Source: Candidatus Methylacidiphilales bacterium (lineage in GTDB: Bacteria; Pseudomonadota; Gammaproteobacteria; JASGCS01). Taken from it: 64,000 bases of DNA. The translations under genes were made by a program, and so were the position numbers. The notes beneath the pieces are model-generated. The model had not been told where the DNA came from. It saw only the letters and a list, made by a program, of their open reading frames with translations, and did not search any database. Below, piece after piece: positions 1 through 8,387 of the stretch; position 1 is the first letter of the stretch, and each line of letters starts with the position of its first letter. Location of the stretch: NCBI GenBank assembly GCA_030054035.1, contig JASGCS010000004.1, forward strand, positions 1 through 64,000. Reading direction: 5' to 3'.

Positions 1-1086
1 AAGTTATACACTATGGACAATCCTTTTACTCAAGGCGCCACTCCTAACTTGCAAGCATTAGCTACCAGTCAAACCGCAACCGTTATAAGGGTACCGGTTA
101 TAACGATCACTTCCCAACCATCTACAGCAATCTTCACCCATAACCAAACTCCTAATCCCTTGAGCGTTGTTGCTACATCAGAAAATCTACCAGCAGGGTT
201 CACCATTTCTTATCAATGGCAATCACTCTCACCATTTACTAATAGGGATGATTATAGTAACATTCCTGGCGCTACTTCTGCGTCATACACTCCTCCTGCC
301 TCAAGTGTGGATAGCTACATACTCTATCGTGTAATCATTAGTGTTCTTGATAGTACTGCTACGCCTATAACCACTACCACCAGCGCACAAGTATCAGTTA
401 CTATTACTTCGCCTCTTACCCCAGTTACGATTAATCGCCAACCAGCTAGCGCAACTTACCTCCTTGGTCAGACTCGGCCACTACCAATTCCAATACCACT
501 ATTTGTAGAGTTCGCTACACCACCAGCAAACACCATGGTTACCTATCAATGGCAATCATCACTTGATCCTACCTTTGGATTTGTTAATATTCTTGGCGCA
601 ACTGCGCGGACACTCACCCTGCCTCCAATAACCGCACCTATCACAAAATACTATAGGGTTATTATCACTTCAAGACAAGCGGGCAGGCTTGCTAGTGTTA
701 CCAGTGCTGTTGCTGCTATTACAGCTACTACCGTACCTGACCTCACCATACTTCCAGTCATCACGATACAGCCAGAGAGAGCCATTCAAGTAAAATCAGC
801 GAATAGCCGATTTACCATAACAACTTCTGCTACCTGTCCTAACTACGCCACCGTATCATACCGATATCAGTATTCCAAAACTGGCAAGGCATGGTCTTGG
901 AAATTGCTTTCTACGAGTGCTGTCGGTACACTTACGACGCAACCATCAAGCTTCGCACCATACTACAAAAATACCATACCAAATCCACTCTATATGAGAG
1001 TTCGTGTATTTTGTCTTTACAACTTGCCCAATGGTGCTCCAATCTATACGAATATATATAGCACCGTAACTACGATTAGATACTAA
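1..1086 (+). CDS. Ig-like-repeat surface protein, 3' part only
   Basis: The reading frame is open from the first base, so this is the C-terminal part of a longer gene. About 361 residues are visible. Three tandem modules of roughly 110 residues can be aligned by eye. Each begins with a VITI/VTIN strand followed by xQP; the first two have a YQWQS core, a GAT segment and a YRVII closing strand, and the third is divergent (YRYQYS). This pattern is typical of bacterial Ig-like repeats in extracellular adhesins. The protein is rich in Thr, Ser and Pro with almost no Cys. Codon use favours C-ending codons (ACC, ATC, CCA), unlike the AT-rich housekeeping neighbours but like the 5' part of the giant exoprotein at 10809. 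The end lies 2 bp from the converging rsmJ stop. A surface or secreted role is inferred; no specific function can be named. Confidence 0.6.
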   Translation, partial: KLYTMDNPFTQGATPNLQALATSQTATVIRVPVITITSQPSTAIFTHNQTPNPLSVVATSENLPAGFTISYQWQSLSPFTNRDDYSNIPGATSASYTPPASSVDSYILYRVIISVLDSTATPITTTTSAQVSVTITSPLTPVTINRQPASATYLLGQTRPLPIPIPLFVEFATPPANTMVTYQWQSSLDPTFGFVNILGATARTLTLPPITAPITKYYRVIITSRQAGRLASVTSAVAAITATTVPDLTILPVITIQPERAIQVKSANSRFTITTSATCPNYATVSYRYQYSKTGKAWSWKLLSTSAVGTLTTQPSSFAPYYKNTIPNPLYMRVRVFCLYNLPNGAPIYTNIYSTVTTIRY

Positions 1087-1088
1087 AT

Positions 1089-1823
1089 CTATCTGATATA
1101 GACATCATATCTTGTGGTAGTTCCTGTATAAGACACTGTCGGTGTTTTTTGGGCTAGATATGGAGCTTTTCTTGGCCTTTTAATTACTATTCTTTTTATT
1201 CTTGTTTGCAATGATGCTAGTAAAAGTTGATTGGCATTGTCTTCAAGTGTCGCGGTTAGTTGTTGAAGTAATTGTGCATGTCCTTGACTTTTTGCACTCG
1301 TTTCTTTTTTATGGTACATGGGGTCAAGATAAAAGATGTCATTGGTCTGAGCTAGATCATGCATGTGATATTGACAATTATCTTCTATCAGCTGCACTTG
1401 GTTATTTTTACAAGTTAGCTTTAGAGCATAAGCAATTGCTGGATGTTGTTCAATAAGGGTGAGTTTATAGCCCCATCTGAAAAAAATTGATGCATCGTTG
1501 GCAAAACCTGCACATAAATCAACAAGTTTGGTGCTGGTGTTTTTTGCAGAGTTCATTGCTCTAAAGAGAGGTTGCTTTTTAGAGGCGATATTGACTTTGG
1601 TATCATGCGCTCCAGTAATATCTAACCAATGGGTTAGTGATTCTACTTTGTCTTTTAGTATTGCTTTTTTTAAAATTTCTTTATTAATAAATCCTCTTTT
1701 CTCATTGGAGAGTATTAGGATAGGATCTTGGGGTGGGGTTTGCTGATATGGGATGAGTGAAAGTGATTCTGACGGGGTATCATCGCTGATGTAATCATTG
1801 GTGCAATAAAATCCTATATTCAT
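1089..1823 (-). CDS. rsmJ: 16S rRNA (guanine(1516)-N(2))-methyltransferase RsmJ
   Basis: RsmJ uses S-adenosylmethionine to methylate G1516 (E. coli numbering) of 16S rRNA in the small subunit. The 244-residue product matches the family length. Visible hallmarks are the SAM-binding strand-loop DLCAGFANDA, the catalytic segment YLDPMYH, the basic strand IKRPRKAPYLA, and the C-terminal TRYDVY. I chose the ATG at 1823 because it overlaps the TGA of the upstream dehydrogenase gene (ATGA) and gives a normal N terminus; a longer frame reaching 1901 would only add low-complexity residues. It is the last gene of the mreBCD transcription unit here, which is an unusual position. Family assignment is firm; the rRNA target is by family. 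Confidence 0.85.
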   Translation of the reverse strand: MNIGFYCTNDYISDDTPSESLSLIPYQQTPPQDPILILSNEKRGFINKEILKKAILKDKVESLTHWLDITGAHDTKVNIASKKQPLFRAMNSAKNTSTKLVDLCAGFANDASIFFRWGYKLTLIEQHPAIAYALKLTCKNNQVQLIEDNCQYHMHDLAQTNDIFYLDPMYHKKETSAKSQGHAQLLQQLTATLEDNANQLLLASLQTRIKRIVIKRPRKAPYLAQKTPTVSYTGTTTRYDVYIR

Positions 1824-2758
1824 TTGATGGTTTTTATGGCTCGTTTTACTTGTTCGGTCATGAGATCTACTAGTCGTTGCCTTGTAGCCAAAGGTATCCA
1901 AGCTACATGTGGAGTAATAATAAGATTTGGAAGTTTCAGGAGCAGGAGAGGGTGGTTTTGTGGAGGAGGCTCTTCGCTTAATACATCTAGCCCAGCTTTT
2001 ATTAAACCTTTATTGAGAGCACTTGCCAATGCCTTTTCATCAATTAAACCACCTCGCGAACAGTTAATTAAAATTGCACCTCTTTTCATGCTTTTAATCC
2101 TTTTCGCTGAAACTAATGTTTGGTTATATGCTGTCAATGGGCAATGTAAACTAATTATGTCGCAATGTTGGAACAGGTAATCCACACTCTTTCTTCCCTT
2201 TCTCTTATCGGAAATATCATCTCGCTGGGAAATAATTATTTTCATTGAGAATGCTTTTGCCAATCTTGCAACTCGTTTACCTATAGCGCCATAACCAATG
2301 ATACCAATAGTTTTTCCTGCGAGTGTTTCAATCGAAGGTTGAAATAAACAGAAATGTTTACTTTGACTCCAAGCCCCAGCTTGGAGTTTTTCTCTAAAGG
2401 TGATTAATTCTTGATGTAATGCAAGTGCCATCGAAAAAGCATGAATTGCTACTGAGTTTTGGCTATAATTTTTTACTGGCCAAACTCCTACACCATGTTT
2501 TTTACAATAATCAATGTCAATATTATTAGTGCCAGTGGCAAGCAAGCAAATATGTTTTAATTTTTTACAATGTGAAAGAGTTTCTTTATTCAATTGCACT
2601 TTGTTAGTAATGGCAATTTCAGCATTACGTAACCGAGGAATTACAAGGTCTGGAGATGTTTTTCCCCAGACAGTTAGTTTAGTAACAGAAGCTATCTTTG
2701 CAAGTGATACCCCTGTGCCGAGATTATTTTTATCTAAGAGTACCGCTGTAACGCGCAT
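1820..2758 (-). CDS. D-2-hydroxyacid dehydrogenase (hydroxypyruvate/glycerate reductase type)
   Basis: This NAD(P)-dependent enzyme of 312 residues interconverts a 2-oxoacid and a D-2-hydroxyacid. The Rossmann motif is GYGAIG at residues 155-160. The catalytic triad of the family is present: Arg235 in NCSRGG, Glu263 in SEEPPP, and His284 in TPHVAW. The length and the N terminus, beginning MRVTAVLLD, fit glycerate dehydrogenase/hydroxypyruvate reductase members. The substrate cannot be fixed from sequence. The start lies 29 bp inside the 3' end of mreD, and the stop overlaps the start of rsmJ, so it is translationally tied into the mre operon. In relatives the genes after mreD are usually mrdA and rodA, so its position is odd. 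Confidence 0.8.
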   Translation of the reverse strand: MRVTAVLLDKNNLGTGVSLAKIASVTKLTVWGKTSPDLVIPRLRNAEIAITNKVQLNKETLSHCKKLKHICLLATGTNNIDIDYCKKHGVGVWPVKNYSQNSVAIHAFSMALALHQELITFREKLQAGAWSQSKHFCLFQPSIETLAGKTIGIIGYGAIGKRVARLAKAFSMKIIISQRDDISDKRKGRKSVDYLFQHCDIISLHCPLTAYNQTLVSAKRIKSMKRGAILINCSRGGLIDEKALASALNKGLIKAGLDVLSEEPPPQNHPLLLLKLPNLIITPHVAWIPLATRQRLVDLMTEQVKRAIKTIK

Positions 2759-3287
2759 GAGTTGTGGTTGAAAGAATGAATTTGATTATTAAATATTCAA
2801 ATAGAATTGTAGCGAAAAAAGTCATGGGGATATATATTTCTAGTCTTTGCAGCGGAGGCAGTGGCAATAAAAAGAATGGGTAAATTAAAATTATAATTAA
2901 TCGCTCGGCGAGAATAACACAAAGTATTGAAATTATTTGAATTAACCTACCCAGCTTAGATAGTTGTAAAAGGAATCTACTCATAATTCCATATAATAAT
3001 AAATATACTAGTGAATGTAGTCCAATAGGATTTCCATAGAGTAAGTCAAGCACGATTCCAATAATCAACAATTCGAGACTAATATTATGGAGCGGAAATC
3101 TATACATATAAGCAAGTAACATGGCAAATGTCCAGTTAGGTATAAATGGTAAAAGTAACGTTGGTTTAGAAATCAATACGAGTACCATGCAGATAATTGT
3201 TATTGAGTTAAACTGTAGTTGGTAGTAGTGTCTAGTGAAAAAAACCTTCCACCATTGATTCAAATAGAAAATTGGTGCAAAAATCAT
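2730..3287 (-). CDS. mreD: Rod shape-determining membrane protein MreD
   Basis: MreD is a small inner-membrane protein of the elongasome that works with MreB and MreC in lateral wall synthesis. The 185-residue product has about five to six hydrophobic segments (for example residues 25-50, 65-90, 95-115 and 125-150) and the family-typical stretch LLYGNPIGLHSLVYLL. MreD is poorly conserved, so the call rests on topology, length and position directly behind mreC. Its start shares a base with the mreC stop (TAATG), implying coupled translation. The 3' end overlaps the following dehydrogenase gene by 29 bp. Confidence 0.8.
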   Translation of the reverse strand: MIFAPIFYLNQWWKVFFTRHYYQLQFNSITIICMVLVLISKPTLLLPFIPNWTFAMLLAYMYRFPLHNISLELLIIGIVLDLLYGNPIGLHSLVYLLLYGIMSRFLLQLSKLGRLIQIISILCVILAERLIIILIYPFFLLPLPPLQRLEIYIPMTFFATILFEYLIIKFILSTTTHARYSGTLR

Positions 3288-4114
3288 TAATTATGTAATA
3301 TTAATTTATTTTGGTATTCTAACCGACCAAGTGTTTTTGCTTCTGTAATAGTAGTTTTTCTCTCCTGATCATGGGTTATAGAAACTACCCGTGCGACTGG
3401 TATTCCTTTGGGGAAAATCCCGCCTATTCCAGAAGTCTCCAATAAATCACCAACACGAATATCTTCATCTGCTCTTACAAAATCTATGGCAATATTTTTC
3501 CCAAAACCTTTTCCTCGGGTAGTGGCGAGCAGACCATTTCTTGAAATGCGCACAGGTACCGATAGTAAAGGATCAGTTATTAGTGCCACTAGTGATGTTT
3601 GTTTGTACACCTCACTAACAATTCCAATTAAACCAAGTGTATCAGTTATCACTTTCCCTTTTAGTATCCCATTAATCTGACCTACATTGATAACGACTAA
3701 TTCTTGTTGATCGGTTAAAGAGATATTTGCATATTCGGTAATTAAAAATTCTTTGAAGTCTTTCTGTTTAGAAATTACATGCAGAGTGTATTGCAACTCT
3801 TCTAGTTCGTTTTTTGTTTGTTCTAGAGTTAGTAATTGTTTTTTTTGTAATTGAATTTCATGACGCAATGTTTGATTTATAATTTCTAGGTCATGGGCTG
3901 ATTGAAAGTAGTTTTTTACATTAAAGTAAAATCTAGAGGGAAAATCCAAAGTTACTGTAATCGGGAAAACGGCATAATCGATGACAAACGAGCGAATAGA
4001 TTTAGAGAATTGCAATGAAGCGTCGCTCACAATTAATACTATCGAAAGTATTAAGCAATACACATACCGAGATCGAAGTGCGATACCGGAACCCTGTGAA
4101 ATAATATCAATCAC
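3287..4114 (-). CDS. mreC: Rod shape-determining protein MreC
   Basis: MreC is a bitopic periplasmic scaffold linking MreB to the wall-synthesis enzymes. The 275-residue product has one N-terminal membrane helix (about residues 15-33), a coiled-coil stretch (about 70-120, with LRHEIQLQKKQLLTLEQ) and the beta-rich MreC core, visible in GLIGIVSEVYKQTSLVALITD and in DLLETSGIGGIFPKGIPVA. It starts 7 bp after the mreB stop and overlaps mreD by one base. No anomalies beyond strong AT-driven divergence. Confidence 0.92.
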   Translation of the reverse strand: MIDIISQGSGIALRSRYVYCLILSIVLIVSDASLQFSKSIRSFVIDYAVFPITVTLDFPSRFYFNVKNYFQSAHDLEIINQTLRHEIQLQKKQLLTLEQTKNELEELQYTLHVISKQKDFKEFLITEYANISLTDQQELVVINVGQINGILKGKVITDTLGLIGIVSEVYKQTSLVALITDPLLSVPVRISRNGLLATTRGKGFGKNIAIDFVRADEDIRVGDLLETSGIGGIFPKGIPVARVVSITHDQERKTTITEAKTLGRLEYQNKLILHN

Positions 4115-4121
4115 TGGCTAG

Positions 4122-5195
4122 TTAACTTAGGTTAACAAAATTACCACGGTTAATTTCGCTCATCTCAAGCACTAAACCACCTCCGCGCACGACGCAAGTG
4201 GTTGGATGTTGCGCCAAAATAACTGTTAAATTAGTTGCTGAAGCTACATATTGTGCTAATCCACGTAATTGACTACCACCACCAGTTAGTACTAATCCGT
4301 TGTTTGAGATATCAGCTGCCAATTCTGGAGGGGTTTGCTCAAGGGCGTCTTTTATTGCTTGAACAATTTTATTAATTTCGGGTATTATCGCCTCTTTAAC
4401 CTCATCATTTGAAATTTTAAAACTTTCTGGTATTCCGTCTCTTATACTAACTCCTTTTCCTTCAAAGTGAGAAAGTTTTACACCGCTCATATCACCTATG
4501 GTTAGTTTTATATCCTCAGCGGTCACATCACCAATAATTATATTGCGTTTGTTTTTTATATAGTTAATAATTGCCTTATCAAATTTCTCTGAACCAATAC
4601 GAATTGAATTGGCGTATACAATACCGTTCATTGACATAACCGCGACATCTGCTGTGCCCCCGCCTATATCAAGAACCATTGACCCAGTTGCCCGATCAAT
4701 GGGCAAATTAGTTCCAACTGCCGCTGCGATGGGTTCATCTATGAGATAAACAGACCTCGCCCCTACGCTAGATGCAATATCTCTAATTGCTCTTCGTTCA
4801 ACTTGATTAGCCCCACATGGGACAGTAATGAGAATACGCGGTAATCTTAGATATCTAGCACCAATTGATTTAACCATAAAATGTTTTAACATAGCTTCCG
4901 CTAGGGTAAAATCTGAAATTACTCCATCCCGAATTGGCCGGGCTACTCTAGTTTTTTCGGGAGTGCGACCAACCATTTTTTTTGCTTCTAAGCCAACTGC
5001 AATAATGTTTTCTTGTTGACTATAACGATCTTGTTGTACGGCAATCAAGGATGGTTCTTCTAGAACTATACCTCGTTCACGCTCATAAATGAGTGTGTTG
5101 GTTGTGCCAATATTAATCGACAAGTCGCAACCAATAAATGCGCTAAATTTTGATAGTAATCCGAGCAAAATAGTATAAAATTGGAATAGTAACAT
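4122..5195 (-). CDS. mreB: Actin-like rod-shape protein MreB
   Basis: MreB forms ATP-dependent filaments on the inner membrane face that direct lateral wall growth. The actin-fold motifs are present: phosphate 1 loop LSINIGTTNTLIY, phosphate 2 VLDIGGGTADVAV, and the adenosine motif LVLTGGGSQLRGL. The 357-residue product is slightly longer than usual. Its N terminus carries a strongly hydrophobic extension, MLLFQFYTILLGLL, before the phosphate 1 strand, whereas E. coli MreB has only about 11 residues there. A TATAAT on the minus strand sits just one base before the annotated ATG, so the true start may be the in-frame TTG at 5168. The gene heads the mreBCD-dehydrogenase-rsmJ unit, and only 15 bp separate it from divergent gatC. 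Confidence 0.92.
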   Translation of the reverse strand: MLLFQFYTILLGLLSKFSAFIGCDLSINIGTTNTLIYERERGIVLEEPSLIAVQQDRYSQQENIIAVGLEAKKMVGRTPEKTRVARPIRDGVISDFTLAEAMLKHFMVKSIGARYLRLPRILITVPCGANQVERRAIRDIASSVGARSVYLIDEPIAAAVGTNLPIDRATGSMVLDIGGGTADVAVMSMNGIVYANSIRIGSEKFDKAIINYIKNKRNIIIGDVTAEDIKLTIGDMSGVKLSHFEGKGVSIRDGIPESFKISNDEVKEAIIPEINKIVQAIKDALEQTPPELAADISNNGLVLTGGGSQLRGLAQYVASATNLTVILAQHPTTCVVRGGGLVLEMSEINRGNFVNLS

Positions 5196-5202
5196 TATTA
5201 TA
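5196..5202. promoter_or_regulatory. Overlapping divergent -10 elements between mreB and gatC
   Basis: The whole intergenic gap is 15 bp of A/T-rich sequence. The plus strand reads TATTAT at 5196-5201, nine bases before the gatC ATG. The minus strand reads TATAAT at 5202-5197, one base before the mreB ATG. No Shine-Dalgarno site fits on either side. The simplest reading is one shared AT core firing both ways, with a nearly leaderless gatC transcript. Inferred from sequence only. Confidence 0.45.
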
Positions 5203-5210
5203 TATCACAT

Positions 5211-5489
5211 ATGAACGAACATGATTTAGATAAATTATTAAATTTGTCAAAACTAGCTATTACTTTAGAAGAAAGAAAGCTCATGATTAGGCATTTTGAA
5301 CTATTATTAGAGCATTTACAGACTATCGCAGGTGAGCATGTTACCCACACCAATCACTCAGTTTCCACGCCGATTTCCAAAGAACAGTTAAGACCAGATG
5401 TTGTGACTCACTTACCCATTTCACAGATAACAACGCTTACCCATCTTCATAATCACAAATTCACTGTACCAAGAGTAATAGATGAATAG
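5211..5489 (+). CDS. gatC: Asp-tRNA(Asn)/Glu-tRNA(Gln) amidotransferase subunit C
   Basis: GatC is the small belt subunit that wraps around GatA and GatB in the GatCAB amidotransferase. The 92-residue product has the typical N-terminal helix (DLDKLLNLSKLAITLEERK) and the C-terminal tail ending in FTVPRVIDE, where the family has a conserved VP.V motif. It heads the gatCAB operon and overlaps gatA by 8 bp (ATGAATAG). Divergent mreB begins 15 bp away. No leader with a ribosome binding site is visible. Confidence 0.9.
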   Translation: MNEHDLDKLLNLSKLAITLEERKLMIRHFELLLEHLQTIAGEHVTHTNHSVSTPISKEQLRPDVVTHLPISQITTLTHLHNHKFTVPRVIDE

Positions 5490-6954
5490 TCCATTACATA
5501 CCCTTTCTATCACAGCGTTAGCTACGCTCCTTAATGAGAAAAAAATTAGTTCATATGAACTATGTGAGCACCTATTGAAGCGCATTGAGCAATTTGAATC
5601 TTCAGAAAATAAACTCAACTGTTTTATCAGTTTACAGAAAGAAAAAGCTTTAGCGTGCGCTACGAAAATTGATAACCAAAGATCAAATGGGACCCATCAA
5701 AAATATTCAGGAATTCCAATTGCACATAAAGATATTTTCTGCACATCGGGCGTACCGACTACTTGTGGATCAAAGATGTTACAAAATTTTACACCGCCAT
5801 ATTCAGCAACCGTGGTTGAACGATTAGAAAACCAAGGTATTATTTCAATAGGTAAATGTAATATGGATGAGTTTGCTATGGGCTCTTCCAATGAGACGAG
5901 TGCTTTCGGTTCTGTACACAATCCATGGGATCGAACAAAAGTTCCGGGAGGGTCATCTGGGGGGTCAGCTGCGTCGGTAAGCGCGTGCTATGTTCCTGCC
6001 ACCACTGCAACTGATACTGGGGGCTCGATAAGACAACCGGCTGCTCTTTGTGGAGTTACTGGAATCAAACCAAGTTATGGTAGGGTGTCTAGATTCGGTC
6101 AAATTGCATTTGCTTCAAGTTTAGATCAAGCCGGTATAATTGCACGAACTGCCGAAGACTGTGCGATTTTATTATCCATGATTGCCGGTAAAGATTCCCA
6201 AGACCACACCACTAGCTCTGCGACCGTACCAATTTTTGAGCAATCTTTGGACCAACCTCTGCAAGGTAAGAAAATAGGTGTGGTTAGATCATACATTAAT
6301 CAACTACCAAATAATCTAGCAATTCCTATTGAAGTTGCTTTAAAGCAGTTTGAATTACTTGGAGCTACTTTGGTAGATGTGGATTTATCAAACCATCATC
6401 TAGCTATTTCAGTGTATCAGATTATTGCATCAGCAGAGTGTTCTTCAAATCTATCAAGGTATGATGGAATTCGATTCGGGCATAGAACAGAGCAAGCATC
6501 AACATTTGAAGAATTAATTGTCAATAGCCGAAGTGAAGGGTTTGGGATTGAAGTAAAGCGTAGAATTCTACTTGGCACCTTTGTGCTTTCAAGTGAGTGT
6601 TTTGACGCCTATTATCTGACGGCAAAACAATTACAAGAGAATATTCGCCAAGATTACAATCGAGTTTTTGCAGAAGTAGATTTAATTATTGCCCCCACAT
6701 CTCCATGTTTACCTTTTTCATTAGGTGAAAAAGTAAAATCCCCAATGGATATGTATCTTGCCGATGCGTTTACTGTCTCTGTAAATCTGGCTGAGTTACC
6801 TGCTATGTCCATACCAGTAGGGCAAAGCAACAATTTACCAGTTGGGTTACAGTTGATTGCACCAATGTTTCAAGAAGCAATGCTACTTGCCTTCGCTCAT
6901 CAATTTCAGCAACACACCGAGCATCATACCGTTATACCTACACCATACTTATGA
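5482..6954 (+). CDS. gatA: Asp-tRNA(Asn)/Glu-tRNA(Gln) amidotransferase subunit A
   Basis: GatA is the glutaminase subunit: it releases ammonia from glutamine for transamidation of mischarged tRNA in GatB. The 490-residue product shows the amidase-signature triad: Lys83 in AHKDIF, cis-Ser158 in GGSSGGSA, and nucleophile Ser182 in TDTGGSIRQPA. Length is standard for the family. It overlaps gatC by 8 bp and gatB by 4 bp (ATGA), so the three subunits are translationally coupled. The presence of GatCAB implies the indirect route to Gln-tRNA and/or Asn-tRNA in this organism; which one cannot be decided without the tRNA synthetase complement. Confidence 0.96.
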   Translation: MNSPLHTLSITALATLLNEKKISSYELCEHLLKRIEQFESSENKLNCFISLQKEKALACATKIDNQRSNGTHQKYSGIPIAHKDIFCTSGVPTTCGSKMLQNFTPPYSATVVERLENQGIISIGKCNMDEFAMGSSNETSAFGSVHNPWDRTKVPGGSSGGSAASVSACYVPATTATDTGGSIRQPAALCGVTGIKPSYGRVSRFGQIAFASSLDQAGIIARTAEDCAILLSMIAGKDSQDHTTSSATVPIFEQSLDQPLQGKKIGVVRSYINQLPNNLAIPIEVALKQFELLGATLVDVDLSNHHLAISVYQIIASAECSSNLSRYDGIRFGHRTEQASTFEELIVNSRSEGFGIEVKRRILLGTFVLSSECFDAYYLTAKQLQENIRQDYNRVFAEVDLIIAPTSPCLPFSLGEKVKSPMDMYLADAFTVSVNLAELPAMSIPVGQSNNLPVGLQLIAPMFQEAMLLAFAHQFQQHTEHHTVIPTPYL

Positions 6955-8387
6955 CCACATACGATATTGTCATTGGACTAGAAGTGCATGTACAACTTAA
7001 CACAAAGAGTAAGCTTTTTAGTGGTGCAGCAAATCAGTTTGGAAATAAATCTAATCATTCTGTTGAGCTTGTTGATTTGGGCTTGCCCGGCACATTGCCA
7101 ATTGTAAATCGAGAAGCCGTCTCAAAGGCAATTCTTTTTGGGTTAGCGGTCAATGCTACAATTCAAAAAAATTGTTATTTTGAGAGAAAAAATTATTTTT
7201 ATCCTGATTTACCAAAGGGATACCAAATATCTCAAAATCAAAATCCAATTGTTTTAGGTGGCGCAATAAATAATGTAACCTTAGTACGAGCACATCTTGA
7301 AGAAGATGCAGGAAAATTAATCCATACACCCCAACATTCTGAAGTTGACCTCAACCGAGCTGGCGCACCATTATTGGAAATAGTTACTGAGCCAGTTATT
7401 TCCTCAGCTAAAGAAGCGAGCGCTTTTTTAACTACATTACACAGTCTGGTAAAAGATCTCGGTATATCGGATGCTTCTATGCATGAAGGTCAGTTTAGAT
7501 GCGATGTTAATATCTCACTTAGAAAGAGTGCCCAGGACCCTCTCGGTACTCGAGTTGAGATAAAGAATATTAATTCATTTAAATTTGTTGAAGAGGCGAT
7601 TGAGGTGGAATACCAACGCCAATATGAATTATTACAAAATAACAAACCAGTTCTCCAAGAGACGAGGTTATATGATTCAGAAAATTTCCAAACCAGAGCT
7701 ATGCGATCAAAGGAAATGGCGAACGATTATCGTTACTTCCCCGATCCTGATATTCCGACTTTTTGTATTGATAGTGTATGGATAGATGAGATCGCTCAAA
7801 TGTTGCCACAAAGCCAGGATCAAAAATATCTAATCCTGACATCATTTCAACTGAATCAGGACGATGTCACATATTTTATTAAATCAAAAGAAAGTTATGA
7901 TTTTCTCATCAAAACTATGCAATCATTACCTGTCTCTGAAGCTAAACTTGTGGTTTCTGTAATTAGACAAGAGATAGCGAGATACTCCAACCAGCACCAG
8001 GTTTCAATACAAAATCAAGCACTGCAACCAAATCTTGTGGTATTATTAGTAAAAGCAATACAACAAAAACTACTTTCAAATACAGAAATGAGAGAAGCTA
8101 TTAAGCAAATATATGAATCCACTGCTGGGGATCCGGAATTGCAAATTAAACAGGCGATTACCAATGCTAAAGAAAAAGCCCTATCCTCTAAGCAAATTCC
8201 GATAGAAAATCTAATTGAAGATCTGTTTATTTCCTATCCTGATCAGCATGCCCAACTTATCGCTGGTAAAATTAAAGTCGTTTCATTTTTTGTTGGAAAA
8301 GTAATGAGCTTGACAAAAGGGGCGCTAGACCCTGCGATAATTTCGGATAAAATATCAAAACACTTACCGTATGACCAGAACAGTTAA
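6951..8387 (+). CDS. gatB: Asp-tRNA(Asn)/Glu-tRNA(Gln) amidotransferase subunit B
   Basis: GatB binds the mischarged tRNA, activates the Glu/Asp side chain with ATP and transfers ammonia supplied by GatA. The 478-residue product begins with the family signature DIVIGLEVHVQLNTKSKLF, contains YPDLPKGYQISQ and the metal/ATP site region HLEEDAGKL, and ends with a YqeY-like helical domain (about residues 330-475). It overlaps gatA by 4 bp and the following unknown gene by 17 bp, so four genes run without a gap. Confidence 0.96.
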   Translation: MTTYDIVIGLEVHVQLNTKSKLFSGAANQFGNKSNHSVELVDLGLPGTLPIVNREAVSKAILFGLAVNATIQKNCYFERKNYFYPDLPKGYQISQNQNPIVLGGAINNVTLVRAHLEEDAGKLIHTPQHSEVDLNRAGAPLLEIVTEPVISSAKEASAFLTTLHSLVKDLGISDASMHEGQFRCDVNISLRKSAQDPLGTRVEIKNINSFKFVEEAIEVEYQRQYELLQNNKPVLQETRLYDSENFQTRAMRSKEMANDYRYFPDPDIPTFCIDSVWIDEIAQMLPQSQDQKYLILTSFQLNQDDVTYFIKSKESYDFLIKTMQSLPVSEAKLVVSVIRQEIARYSNQHQVSIQNQALQPNLVVLLVKAIQQKLLSNTEMREAIKQIYESTAGDPELQIKQAITNAKEKALSSKQIPIENLIEDLFISYPDQHAQLIAGKIKVVSFFVGKVMSLTKGALDPAIISDKISKHLPYDQNS

